Assembly: GCA_012961055.1 (NCBI GenBank)
Contig: DUAA01000082.1
Span: 1 to 6,312, forward strand
DNA from: Nitrospinaceae bacterium
Lineage (GTDB): Bacteria; Nitrospinota; Nitrospinia; Nitrospinales; VA-1
Length of the DNA: 6,312 nucleotides
Reading direction: 5' to 3'
The notes below the pieces were generated by a model. It had not been told where the DNA came from and did not search any database. It saw only the letters and a list, made by a program, of their open reading frames with translations. Shown here piece after piece: positions 1 to 5,478 of this stretch. The first letter of the stretch is position 1. Every line of letters starts with the position of its first letter. The translations under genes and the position numbers were made by a program.

Positions 1-405
1 TTTTTCTACCACCCATTCTTTGGGCTTGTTTGCTGTGCTCCAGAGGGTGTTCTGTTGCGGTGAGGATGGTGGCTCAATCATCAAAGCAAGAACAGTTGAT
101 TTAAGAGAGGCACTGGAATTACTTCCCCGCAGGAGGTATCACTTGGTGGGAGCGATGGGCGAATGTCCAGAAGAGGGCAATCCCATACGGCGTGTTAATC
201 AGGTATCAAAAGGATTGACTTGGGGGTGCATTTAAATGCAGAAAACCGATCAGCTATATCAACAATTTGCCCTATTAATTGAAGGTGCCATACCTTGGCT
301 CAGGTGAATGATTCTTCACTCTGCGTAGAGTGTGCCAAAGAAGCCACAAAAATATTGATTGAGAACGTGACTTCTGCTGCTTGTTAATTCCTAATAATGT
401 AAAAC

Positions 406-426
406 ACTGAATAATTATTTTTCAGT
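406..426. promoter_or_regulatory. 21-bp operator-like dyad
   Basis: The arms ACTGAA (406-411) and TTCAGT (421-426) are exact inverted complements. The dyad continues inward so that nine of ten arm positions pair around a central T at 416. The only mismatch is 412/420. Symmetry this good over 21 bp in an intergenic region upstream of an operon is typical of a dimeric repressor or activator site. It does not match LexA (CTG-N10-CAG needs a 10-base spacer; here it is 13) and only loosely resembles a Fur box. The regulator is unknown. It lies about 175 bp before the 602 start, so it would have to act on a promoter well upstream of that gene or on something else. The AT-rich core makes chance formation possible. 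Confidence 0.3.
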
Positions 427-547
427 CATTAGGTGTCGATGTATGTGTGTAAGGTTTTACAATGATCTAAGACCAACCTGCCCAGTGTCCTCAGTAGACG
501 AAGCTTATAGGTTGACGAATGAGATAAGGGGTAACGTGTGCAAGCAG

Positions 548-574
548 GTTAAAATAAAAATCCAGTTAAAATAA
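548..574 (+). repeat. 10-bp direct repeat, 17-bp period
   Basis: GTTAAAATAA occurs at 548-557 and again at 565-574, each preceded by a CAG-like triplet, giving a period of 17 bp. The pair ends 27 bp before the ATG at 602. Each copy contains TAAAAT, a five-of-six match to a sigma70 -10 element. The pair could therefore be two overlapping promoter elements, a tandem binding site for a regulator of the downstream operon, or a small duplication. No good -35 element sits at the right distance from either copy. Confidence 0.35.
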
Positions 575-601
575 GTCCTTTATTCTTAATTAGGAAGACT
601 G

Positions 602-2746
602 ATGAATAACTTAAAAAAGATCCTGATAGTTCTTGTTCTAGCGATTTTAATAGGCGCCTTTTTTAGTTTTGACGTCGGTCAATATCTTAGTCTGGAATAT
701 TTGAAGGGGAAGCAAACAAATTTTTCATCCTTTTATAAAGAAAATCCGCTGTTGGCAATGGGTGCCTTCACTGCAGTTTATATTGTCTCAACGGCGCTCT
801 CTCTGCCAGGGGCTGCCCTGCTTACCTTGATGGGGGGTGCTTTATTTGGGCTGGTAACGGGTACGATTGTGGTTTCATTTGCGAGTACTATTGGGGCCAC
901 CCTAGCTTTTCTGGTTTCGCGTTTGTTACTGCGCGATTTAGTTCAAGGTAAATTCAGTCATTACCTTAAATCATTTAATGATGGTATTAAAAAAGATGGG
1001 GCATTTTATTTATTTACCCTGAGGTTGATTCCTGCGGTTCCTTTTTTTGTAATAAATTTGGTTATGGGGCTGACCCCTATGAAGACGGTCCAGTTTTTTT
1101 TTGTAAGTCAGGTTGGTATGCTTGCCGGGACTATTGTGTTTGTAAATGCGGGTACGCAACTGGCACAAATTGAATCTTTGAGTGACATTCTTTCTCCAGA
1201 AATTATTTTTTCATTTGTGTTGCTAGGGATTTTCCCTTTGCTAGCAAAAAAGTTCATAATTTCCTATAAGGGCAGGAGAGTTTTGAGGAAGTACAATAAG
1301 CCAAAATCGTTTGATTATAACATAGTGGTCATTGGGGCAGGTTCGGCCGGTTTAGTCACCAGTTATATCGGTGCTGCGACCAAAGGTAAAGTGGCCTTGA
1401 TAGAAAAGCATAAAATGGGTGGGGATTGTTTGAATACGGGTTGTGTTCCAAGCAAAGCTTTGATTCGCTCTGCAAAATTCATGGCGGATATAAGGAAATG
1501 CCAGAAGCTCGGTTTTAAAAGTGTACACGTTGAATTTGATTTTGCAGAGGTGATGGAAAGGGTCCAACGTGTGATCAAGACAATTGAGCCACATGACTCA
1601 GTGGAACGTTATTCAAATTTAGGGGTGGAATGTCATACAGGAGAAGCCCGCATAAAATCTCCTTATGAAGTGGAAGTCAATGGCAAGGTTCTTACAACAA
1701 GAAATATCGTGGTTGGAACGGGTGCCCGTCCTTCTATTCCTCCTATTGAGGGCATTGAATATGTTGATTATCTGACGTCCGATACCATTTGGAACATTCG
1801 TGACCAACCTAAAAAATTACTTGTGCTAGGCGGGGGACCGGTTGGTTCTGAACTGACCCAGGCATTTGCCCGGCTCGGATGTAGTGTGACCCAGGTGCAG
1901 CGCAATAAGCGTTTGCTTCCAAAAGAGGACCCCGAAATCTCGCAAATGGTATTGGAGAGTTTTCAGAATGATGGGATCAAAGTATTGTTAGGGCATATAC
2001 CGAAAAAATTTTTCAAACGTGACGGAAAAGATTTTCTGGTATGTGACCATGATAGGGGTACTGTTGAAATCCCTTTTGACACTCTCCTGATTGCATTGGG
2101 CAGACAAGCCAACACAACAGGTTTTGGGCTGGAAGAACTGGGGGTGGAACTGACTCCGAAGGCAACCATTCAGGTAGATGACCACATGCGGACGAATATT
2201 CCGAACGTGTATGCTTGTGGGGATGTTACAGGCCCGTATCAATTTACCCATATAGCGGCTCACCAAGCGTGGTACTGTGCCGTCAATTCAATGCTAAGTC
2301 CCTTTTGGAGGTTCAAAGTAGACTACAGTACGGTGCCTTGGTCGACCTTCACCGATCCTGAAGTGGCACGCTCTGGCCTGAATGAACTGGAAGCCAAAGA
2401 ACAGGGAATTCCCTATGAAGTCACCACCTATGGTATCCATGATTTGGATCGAGCCATAGCTGAGGAGGCGGCTTATGGAATTGTCAAAGTCCTAACTGTG
2501 CCGAGCAAGGATAAAATTTTAGGCGTCACCATTGTGGGACTTCATGCCGGGGATATTATTGCGGAGTATGTTGCGGCAATGAAAAACGGGTTTGGCATGA
2601 ATGCTATTCTGGGCACCATTCATATTTATCCCACCTTGGCCGAGTCGAATAAATTTGCCGCAGGCAATTGGAAAAGAAATACGATTACCGAGAAAACTCT
2701 GGCTTGGGGTGAGAGAATCAATCGGTGGAGAAGGGACTATTTTTAG
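602..2746 (+). CDS. TVP38/VTT membrane domain fused to FAD-dependent pyridine nucleotide-disulfide oxidoreductase
   Basis: This is a 714-aa two-part protein. Residues 1-225 are hydrophobic and resemble the TVP38/TMEM64 (VTT/DedA-like) family: an N-terminal membrane segment (5-22), a glycine-rich block (78-105), and a second block with RLIPAVPFF (141-149) and further membrane segments to about 220. Residues 238-714 form a class I flavin disulfide reductase. They show the FAD-binding GAGSAG (245-250), the redox-active disulfide C276-LNTG-C281, the NAD(P)-binding GGGPVGSE (410-417), the second FAD motif ACGDV (538-542), and a dimerisation domain starting near TFTDPEVA (582-589). The C-terminal motif is HIYPTLAE (674-681): Tyr676 stands where lipoamide dehydrogenase has its catalytic His, as in mercuric reductases. 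There is no HMA domain and no C-terminal Cys pair, so mercuric reductase is not supported. The electron acceptor is unknown. The catalytic part is probably cytoplasmic and tethered to the inner membrane. The ATG at 602 has AGGAAG at 592-597. It is followed after 3 bp by the FGE-like gene. Confidence 0.93.
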   Translation: MNNLKKILIVLVLAILIGAFFSFDVGQYLSLEYLKGKQTNFSSFYKENPLLAMGAFTAVYIVSTALSLPGAALLTLMGGALFGLVTGTIVVSFASTIGATLAFLVSRLLLRDLVQGKFSHYLKSFNDGIKKDGAFYLFTLRLIPAVPFFVINLVMGLTPMKTVQFFFVSQVGMLAGTIVFVNAGTQLAQIESLSDILSPEIIFSFVLLGIFPLLAKKFIISYKGRRVLRKYNKPKSFDYNIVVIGAGSAGLVTSYIGAATKGKVALIEKHKMGGDCLNTGCVPSKALIRSAKFMADIRKCQKLGFKSVHVEFDFAEVMERVQRVIKTIEPHDSVERYSNLGVECHTGEARIKSPYEVEVNGKVLTTRNIVVGTGARPSIPPIEGIEYVDYLTSDTIWNIRDQPKKLLVLGGGPVGSELTQAFARLGCSVTQVQRNKRLLPKEDPEISQMVLESFQNDGIKVLLGHIPKKFFKRDGKDFLVCDHDRGTVEIPFDTLLIALGRQANTTGFGLEELGVELTPKATIQVDDHMRTNIPNVYACGDVTGPYQFTHIAAHQAWYCAVNSMLSPFWRFKVDYSTVPWSTFTDPEVARSGLNELEAKEQGIPYEVTTYGIHDLDRAIAEEAAYGIVKVLTVPSKDKILGVTIVGLHAGDIIAEYVAAMKNGFGMNAILGTIHIYPTLAESNKFAAGNWKRNTITEKTLAWGERINRWRRDYF

Positions 2747-2749
2747 CCG

Positions 2750-3562
2750 ATGCGACCCTCATTTATATTTCTTAGTGGGCTACTTTTAAGTAGCCCTGCC
2801 ATCCTCTCAGGGGCCAGCGAAAAAACAAACCATACCTCGTATCATGAAGGTATGGTTTTAATTTCTGCGGGAACATTTCAAATGGGCTCAGAGCTCAATC
2901 AAGGTTACAAGACGTGTATGGAGACCAACACAATTTGTAAGAAAAAGTGGTTTAGCGATGAGCAGCCGGCCCACAAGCTAAAACTGAAGGCATTCCATAT
3001 CGATATTTATGAGATAACGCAACATGAGTTTGAAAGTGTCATGAGAGAAAACCCTTCAGAATATGAGGGGTTGAACCGACCGGTGGAAAATGTGACCTGG
3101 TTTGAAGCCAGGAAATACTGTGAGCGATTGGGGAAACGACTCCCTACCGAAGCTGAATGGGAACGGGCTGCGAGAGGGAAAACGGATTCTGTTTTTTGGT
3201 GGGGGAATAAGGCGGACTCAGGAAAAGCCAACTTTTGTGATGTTCATTGTGAAAAACCCTGGAAGGTAAATCAACTGGATGATGGTTTTTCCTTTACGGC
3301 GCCCGTTGGCAGTTTAACTCCTAACAGTTATGGATTGTTTGATATGGCTGGGAACGTTTATGAATGGGTGGATGACTGGTATGATGAGGATTACTATCGG
3401 TATTCACCTGAGGAAAACCCTCTGGGACCAAAAAAAGGAAAAAAGAAAATAATGCGGGGTGGTTCTTGGATAAACTACCCAACCGGTGTGCGCTCTGCGG
3501 ACCGTACTGATTCAAAGCCCAATGCTCGCATGGGTTTTGTCGGATTTCGATGCGCTATATAA
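2750..3562 (+). CDS. Secreted FGE/SUMF1-fold protein without catalytic cysteines
   Basis: This 270-aa protein begins with a likely Sec signal peptide (hydrophobic residues 5-19, cleavage possibly after A22). A full FGE-sulfatase (SUMF1) domain follows from about residue 34 to 269. Visible family motifs are the start strand with GTFQMGS (41-47), DEQPAH (70-75), RLPTEAEWERAARG (130-143), YGLFDMAGNVYEWVDDWY (194-211), RGGSW (236-240) and GFRCAI at the C-terminus. True formylglycine-generating enzymes carry two cysteines just after RGGSW; the equivalent positions here appear to be N242 and V247, so sulfatase activation is unlikely. The cysteines that are present (56, 63, 124, 163, 167, 268) could form structural disulfides, fitting export. 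The ATG lies 3 bp after the preceding stop, with the nearest purine-rich stretch (2727-2736) about 13 bp upstream, so translational coupling is likely. The domain family also includes binding and cofactor-related proteins, so the molecular role is open. Confidence 0.9.
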   Translation: MRPSFIFLSGLLLSSPAILSGASEKTNHTSYHEGMVLISAGTFQMGSELNQGYKTCMETNTICKKKWFSDEQPAHKLKLKAFHIDIYEITQHEFESVMRENPSEYEGLNRPVENVTWFEARKYCERLGKRLPTEAEWERAARGKTDSVFWWGNKADSGKANFCDVHCEKPWKVNQLDDGFSFTAPVGSLTPNSYGLFDMAGNVYEWVDDWYDEDYYRYSPEENPLGPKKGKKKIMRGGSWINYPTGVRSADRTDSKPNARMGFVGFRCAI

Positions 3563-3590
3563 AAAATATGGAAGGGGCTATCTCAGAAAA

Positions 3591-3651
3591 CTAAGTCGAT
3601 ATTCCTTTAATCCATTGTTTAATTTTCTTTTAAAGCGCTATTTGGACTTAG
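3591..3651. repeat. Nested inverted repeat between convergent genes
   Basis: CTAAGTC (3591-3597) is the exact complement of GACTTAG (3645-3651). Inside it, CTTTAA (3605-3610) pairs with TTAAAG (3630-3635). The structure spans the gap between two convergent genes and overlaps the last codons of the minus-strand gene (stop at 3638-3640). It may fold into a long interrupted stem that helps end both transcripts. It lacks the GC-rich stem and adjacent U-tract of a standard intrinsic terminator, so the call is tentative. Confidence 0.3.
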
Positions 3652-4093
3652 CAAGACACTCTTTTTCAAGTCCACTACTTACAATATTTTTGCATTTATT
3701 AGGATCACCCTGAACGACGGCATAGCAATATGATTGGCTGTCGCGGTTTAGGATCAAGGTGCAATAATAAACGCTGTGGTCTTTATGTTTGTATCGGCTT
3801 TCAGGGTTGGTAATTGGGGTCACGGCGAGACAAAGGTTTCGTTCATCTTCTTTTGAAAGCTTTCCTGTCGGCTTTGCTGCAGAGGAAAATAGACCCGTTC
3901 TTGACATTTCCGTAGTAGGTCCTTTTCCATCAATAACGTTGACTGGGTCTACCCCAGGACGCCCCTTGCGTACATCCTGACTTATGTTATCACAAGCTTG
4001 TGTGTCTGCGACTTCAGCAGCCATGGAGAGCGGGACTCCAATAAAAAAAACTAACGATACTACCATCAATCCCACAGCCCTGTTAATCCACAT
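3638..4093 (-). CDS. Small secreted six-cysteine protein of unknown function
   Basis: I do not recognise this family. The preferred start is the ATG at 4093-4091, which has GGGAGGA about 8-9 bases upstream. The in-frame ATG at 4099 is too close to that site, and a TTG at 4126 is less likely. The product is 151 aa with a clear signal peptide: charged WINR, hydrophobic core 6-23, cleavage near SMA|AE at residue 25. The mature part is hydrophilic with a Gly/Pro-rich stretch (44-60) and six cysteines (34, 88, 111, 123, 134, 146). The last five are regularly spaced at 23, 12, 11 and 12 residues. An even cysteine count in an exported protein suggests up to three disulfides in the periplasm or outside. 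It is convergent with the FGE-like gene and ends 75 bp from it. Its leader contains an attenuator-like structure. Confidence 0.8.
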   Translation of the reverse strand: MWINRAVGLMVVSLVFFIGVPLSMAAEVADTQACDNISQDVRKGRPGVDPVNVIDGKGPTTEMSRTGLFSSAAKPTGKLSKEDERNLCLAVTPITNPESRYKHKDHSVYYCTLILNRDSQSYCYAVVQGDPNKCKNIVSSGLEKECLAKSK

Positions 4094-4140
4094 ATTCATC
4101 TTCCTCCCAAATGACTTGTTTTTCAATGAAACAAAACATT

Positions 4141-4161
4141 AAAAAAAACCATGCGATGGTT
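4141..4161 (-). terminator. Intrinsic terminator-like hairpin in the leader of the minus-strand gene
   Basis: Read on the minus strand, AACCAT (4161-4156) pairs perfectly with ATGGTT (4152-4147) across a 3-base loop. The 3' side runs directly into a tract of eight T residues in total (4148-4141). The stem is short and has only two G-C pairs, so it is weak, but the U-tract is ideal. It lies 48 bp upstream of the start of the six-cysteine protein gene, in the same orientation. It would therefore either end a transcript from further right or act as an attenuator. A third segment, ATGGT on the minus strand at 4174-4170, can pair with the first arm and would disrupt the hairpin. Confidence 0.4.
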
Positions 4162-4222
4162 AGGAGAATACCATATTTTGGGCTATAAAAACTACGGTAA
4201 GTATTAAAATCATTGAAAACAT
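4160..4222 (-). CDS. Possible 20-aa hydrophobic leader peptide
   Basis: A minus-strand ORF starts with ATG at 4222-4220 and ends with TAA at 4162-4160, inside the first arm of the terminator-like hairpin. The peptide is strongly hydrophobic (MFSMILIL at the start, then VVFIA) with no charged residue and no run of one amino acid. Its position, with the stop codon in the terminator stem, is what a leader peptide that couples translation to termination would show. Against it, there is no good Shine-Dalgarno sequence before the ATG, and short AT-rich frames arise easily by chance. Confidence 0.2.
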   Translation of the reverse strand: MFSMILILTVVFIAQNMVFS

Positions 4223-4698
4223 AAAGATTTTTTTAGAAGTTAACTGGCCATAGCTAATGGAGAGAAAATTAAGATTAAGATTTTAGGGGAATTTTATGGG
4301 GTTGGCTAAACATAGCGTATTACTTTACTTGTTTTCCTTTGCGAAATGGCTCTAACAATCAATTTTTAAAAAGTACTCACGAGCAAAACTAATAAAACAA
4401 TTAAAATATTCTCAGTCATTGCCAGTATCCCTTTAAATTAATCATTTCTAGGGCTCTTAGAAAGTGCAAACAAATGTGACTATTAATAAATTGTCTTCAA
4501 CTTCATTATCGATGAAATGAATTATTACTGATTCTGACCAACAAATTACTTTGGTTCTGATTGGGAATTTTTTTTATTTAATAATCTAATTCGATATTTA
4601 ATGCTGCTGGTTATACCAAAAAAGTATTTGAAATATAGTGCACATTTTATTTTTATTGAATTATTTAAAATCCTAATGTTTATTCGGAGATTGGTGTT
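4223..4698. other. AT-rich intergenic region
   Basis: No gene of normal size is visible. The stretch is very AT-rich with many homopolymer runs. One 19-codon plus-strand ORF (4296-4355) has a good ribosome-binding site and is listed separately. A weak stem (ACCAA 4539-4543 / TTGGT 4553-4557) lies about 10 bp before a T8 run at 4568-4575, too far for a standard terminator. The region must hold the promoter of the minus-strand gene and that of the gene at 4699, but I could not identify either with confidence. Confidence 0.5.
4296..4355 (+). CDS. Possible 19-aa hydrophobic small protein
   Basis: An ATG at 4296 is preceded by AGGGGA (4285-4290) at a 5-base spacing. The ORF reads MGLAKHSVLL followed by YLFSFAKWL and stops at TAA 4353-4355. 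The product would be a single hydrophobic segment with Lys residues near both ends, like many bacterial small membrane peptides. Nothing but the ribosome-binding site and composition supports it, and no homolog is known to me. Confidence 0.2.
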   Translation: MGLAKHSVLLYLFSFAKWL

Positions 4699-4986
4699 AT
4701 GAAAAATTGGACAAAGCCGGAGATACGAAAGTACCTGGGGCCCTTTATCGTAGCGGTAGGCCTGGCTTATACCTATCATTCGCATATTACGGGTTGTCCC
4801 CGTTACGTCATTTTTGCAGGGTGGGCACTAGGACCCCCAGTTTGGTTCCTTCTGGAGTATTTCCTGCTGTTTGATGCTGAAAATGAAAAGTTAAAACAGT
4901 TTATCCATTACCAAAGTTTATGCCGAAACCTTTGGTTAGGATTTTTAGCATACCTGGCAGCATTTTATCTTGGTACCTGGAACTAA
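4699..4986 (+). CDS. Small three-pass membrane protein of unknown function
   Basis: This 95-aa protein starts at ATG 4699 with GGAG at 4686-4689. It has three likely membrane segments: about 13-26, 36-58 (a long one containing GWALGPPVWFLLEYFLLF) and 77-93. A hydrophilic, charged loop (59-75, AENEKLKQF) lies between the second and third. Single cysteines occur at 33 and 75. The charged N-terminus (KPEIRK) would normally stay in the cytoplasm. I cannot name the family. It is followed after 21 bp by another small membrane-protein gene that is now broken, so the two probably formed an operon. The codon pattern and composition differ clearly from the AT-rich flanks, which supports a real gene. 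Confidence 0.75.
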   Translation: MKNWTKPEIRKYLGPFIVAVGLAYTYHSHITGCPRYVIFAGWALGPPVWFLLEYFLLFDAENEKLKQFIHYQSLCRNLWLGFLAYLAAFYLGTWN

Positions 4987-5007
4987 AATATCGAAGGAAA
5001 ATCTATT

Positions 5008-5166
5008 ATGGATACCAAGCGTTTTATCCTGTCAGCCAGTTCGGTATTCTTGTTTATATTTGTTTTTGATTAGGTTTTTCATGATTTTGTCCTTAGAGAA
5101 ACCTATCTTCAGATTGCTAGTCGGGATATTGCGTTAGAGTTTCTAAATCACCCCTTCCCCTTATAG
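5008..5166 (+). pseudogene. Remnant of a small membrane-protein gene interrupted by TAG
   Basis: The ATG at 5008 has AAGGA at 4994-4998 (9-base spacing) and opens MDTKRFILSASSVFLFIFVFD, which stops at an in-frame TAG (5071-5073). The same frame continues after the stop with VFHDFVLRETYLQIASR to a second TAG at 5164-5166. From memory, this pattern (TKRFI, hydrophobic segment, D-x-x-F-H, L-x-E-T-Y, A-S) matches the N-terminus of small multi-pass hypothetical membrane proteins, in which the frame would be intact and followed by more membrane segments. Those later segments are not recognisable here. A nonsense mutation plus loss or decay of the 3' part is the simplest reading. The intact ribosome-binding site suggests the decay is recent. 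TAG readthrough or a sequencing error is an alternative for the first stop, but not for the missing C-terminal part. Confidence 0.6.
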
Positions 5167-5193
5167 CATTTCATCCCAAACCTTTTACATGTA

Positions 5194-5235
5194 CCGGGCA
5201 TGAAATTTATAGGGGGAGATACTACGCATGCCCGG
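5194..5235. repeat. 9-bp perfect inverted repeat with 24-bp spacer
   Basis: CCGGGCATG (5194-5202) and CATGCCCGG (5227-5235) are perfect inverted complements. Beyond one mismatch, two more pairs follow outward (5192/5237 and 5191/5238). The arms are GC-rich in an AT-rich setting. As RNA this would be a stable stem with a large loop containing AGGGGGAG. No T-run follows, so it is not a standard terminator. It may be a regulatory stem that hides a ribosome-binding site, a protein-binding site, or the trace of a small mobile element. Confidence 0.5.
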
Positions 5236-5347
5236 AACGGTTACTTTGAAAAGAGGGGCCTATCAAATGTTATCTAAATTGAGTGTAATCTTTTCAGCCA
5301 GTCTTGTTCAAAGCCTGAGAGAAGAAATTCCCAGGATTATAGTTTAA
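5228..5347 (+). CDS. Possible 39-aa ORF after the inverted repeat
   Basis: An ATG at 5228, inside the right arm of the inverted repeat, is preceded by GGGGGAG (5212-5218) at a 9-base spacing. The 39-codon ORF ends at TAA 5345-5347. From Met14 it reads MLSKLSVIFSASLVQS, a weak signal-peptide-like stretch. A neighbouring frame then carries a Cys-Ser-Lys-Pro-Glu segment, as a frameshifted lipoprotein might. It could be a tiny gene, a decayed lipoprotein gene or chance. Confidence 0.2.
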   Translation: MPGTVTLKRGAYQMLSKLSVIFSASLVQSLREEIPRIIV

Positions 5348-5400
5348 AATCCGGAATTAGAAAATTTACTGCCTACAGTCGGATCTAAAGGAGTTGGCTC

Positions 5401-5478
5401 TTGAACACCCTAGGGATTTTGGTTATCCTTTGCACCTCGATTTATCCAGATATAAAAAGGATTTCATGCGAATTTTAA
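5401..5478 (+). CDS. Possible 25-aa upstream ORF overlapping the xth start
   Basis: AAAGGAG (5387-5393) is the strongest Shine-Dalgarno sequence in this part of the window and sits 7 bases before a TTG at 5401. The frame encodes 25 residues, starting (M)NTLGILVILCTSIYP, and ends at TAA 5476-5478, which is 10 bases past the ATG of the ExoIII gene. Ribosomes ending there could re-initiate at 5466. Equally, the ORF could be the end of a decayed gene or meaningless. Confidence 0.2.
   Translation: MNTLGILVILCTSIYPDIKRISCEF

Larger units (their letters stand above)
1..601. other. Upstream region without a supported gene
   Basis: No convincing gene is visible here. A plus-strand frame is open from the left edge to a TAA at 233-235 (77 codons from base 2), but it has no recognisable motif, starts only at TTG or GTG codons, and could be chance. 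An ATG at 236 directly abuts that stop and opens a 23-codon ORF ending in TGA at 305-307, with only a G-run (221-225) as a possible ribosome-binding site. Bases 308-601 are stop-rich in the frames I read. They contain short hairpins (304-319, 317-332), an operator-like dyad (406-426) and a direct repeat (548-574). No sigma70 promoter with correct spacing stands out: TTGACG at 512-517 has no -10 element 16-18 bp downstream, and TAAAAT at 550-555 lacks a -35 element. Confidence 0.5.

Noticed and set aside
2..235. Open plus-strand frame running in from the left edge, ending at TAA 233-235
   Set aside because: Only about 77 codons, no recognisable domain and no ATG start. Another plus frame is also open over 105-215, and no frame is clearly coding. 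Kept only as a remark in the region entry.
448..461. Hairpin TGTAA/TTACA in the upstream region, and CAACCT/AGGTTG at 474-514
   Set aside because: Five- and six-base stems are expected by chance in this much AT-rich sequence, and there is no T-run or conserved RNA motif.
602..2746. Naming the reductase mercuric reductase (merA) or lipoamide dehydrogenase (lpd)
   Set aside because: The HMA domain and C-terminal Cys pair of MerA are absent, and the catalytic His of Lpd is replaced by Tyr676. No mer or 2-oxoacid dehydrogenase genes are nearby.
2750..3562. Calling the FGE-like protein a sulfatase-activating enzyme
   Set aside because: The two catalytic cysteines after RGGSW are not present, and there is no sulfatase gene in the window.
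4094..4126. Start of the six-cysteine protein at TTG 4126 or ATG 4099
   Set aside because: The GGGAGGA site is placed correctly for ATG 4093. It is too close to 4099, lies downstream of 4126, and the signal peptide is most typical from 4093.
4539..4575. Plus-strand terminator from ACCAA/TTGGT plus T8
   Set aside because: The stem is only five pairs with a 9-base loop, and the T-run starts about 10 bases after it.
4546..4785. Minus-strand 79-codon ORF
   Set aside because: It overlaps the start of the better supported 4699 gene on the other strand, and the rest is low-complexity AT-rich sequence rich in Ile, Asn and Lys.
5394..5465. Longer N-terminus for ExoIII from TTG 5394
   Set aside because: The AAAGGAG directly abuts this TTG, leaving no spacing. 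The extra 24 residues have no place in the family, whose conserved sequence begins at M25 (ATG 5466) with its own AAGGA.
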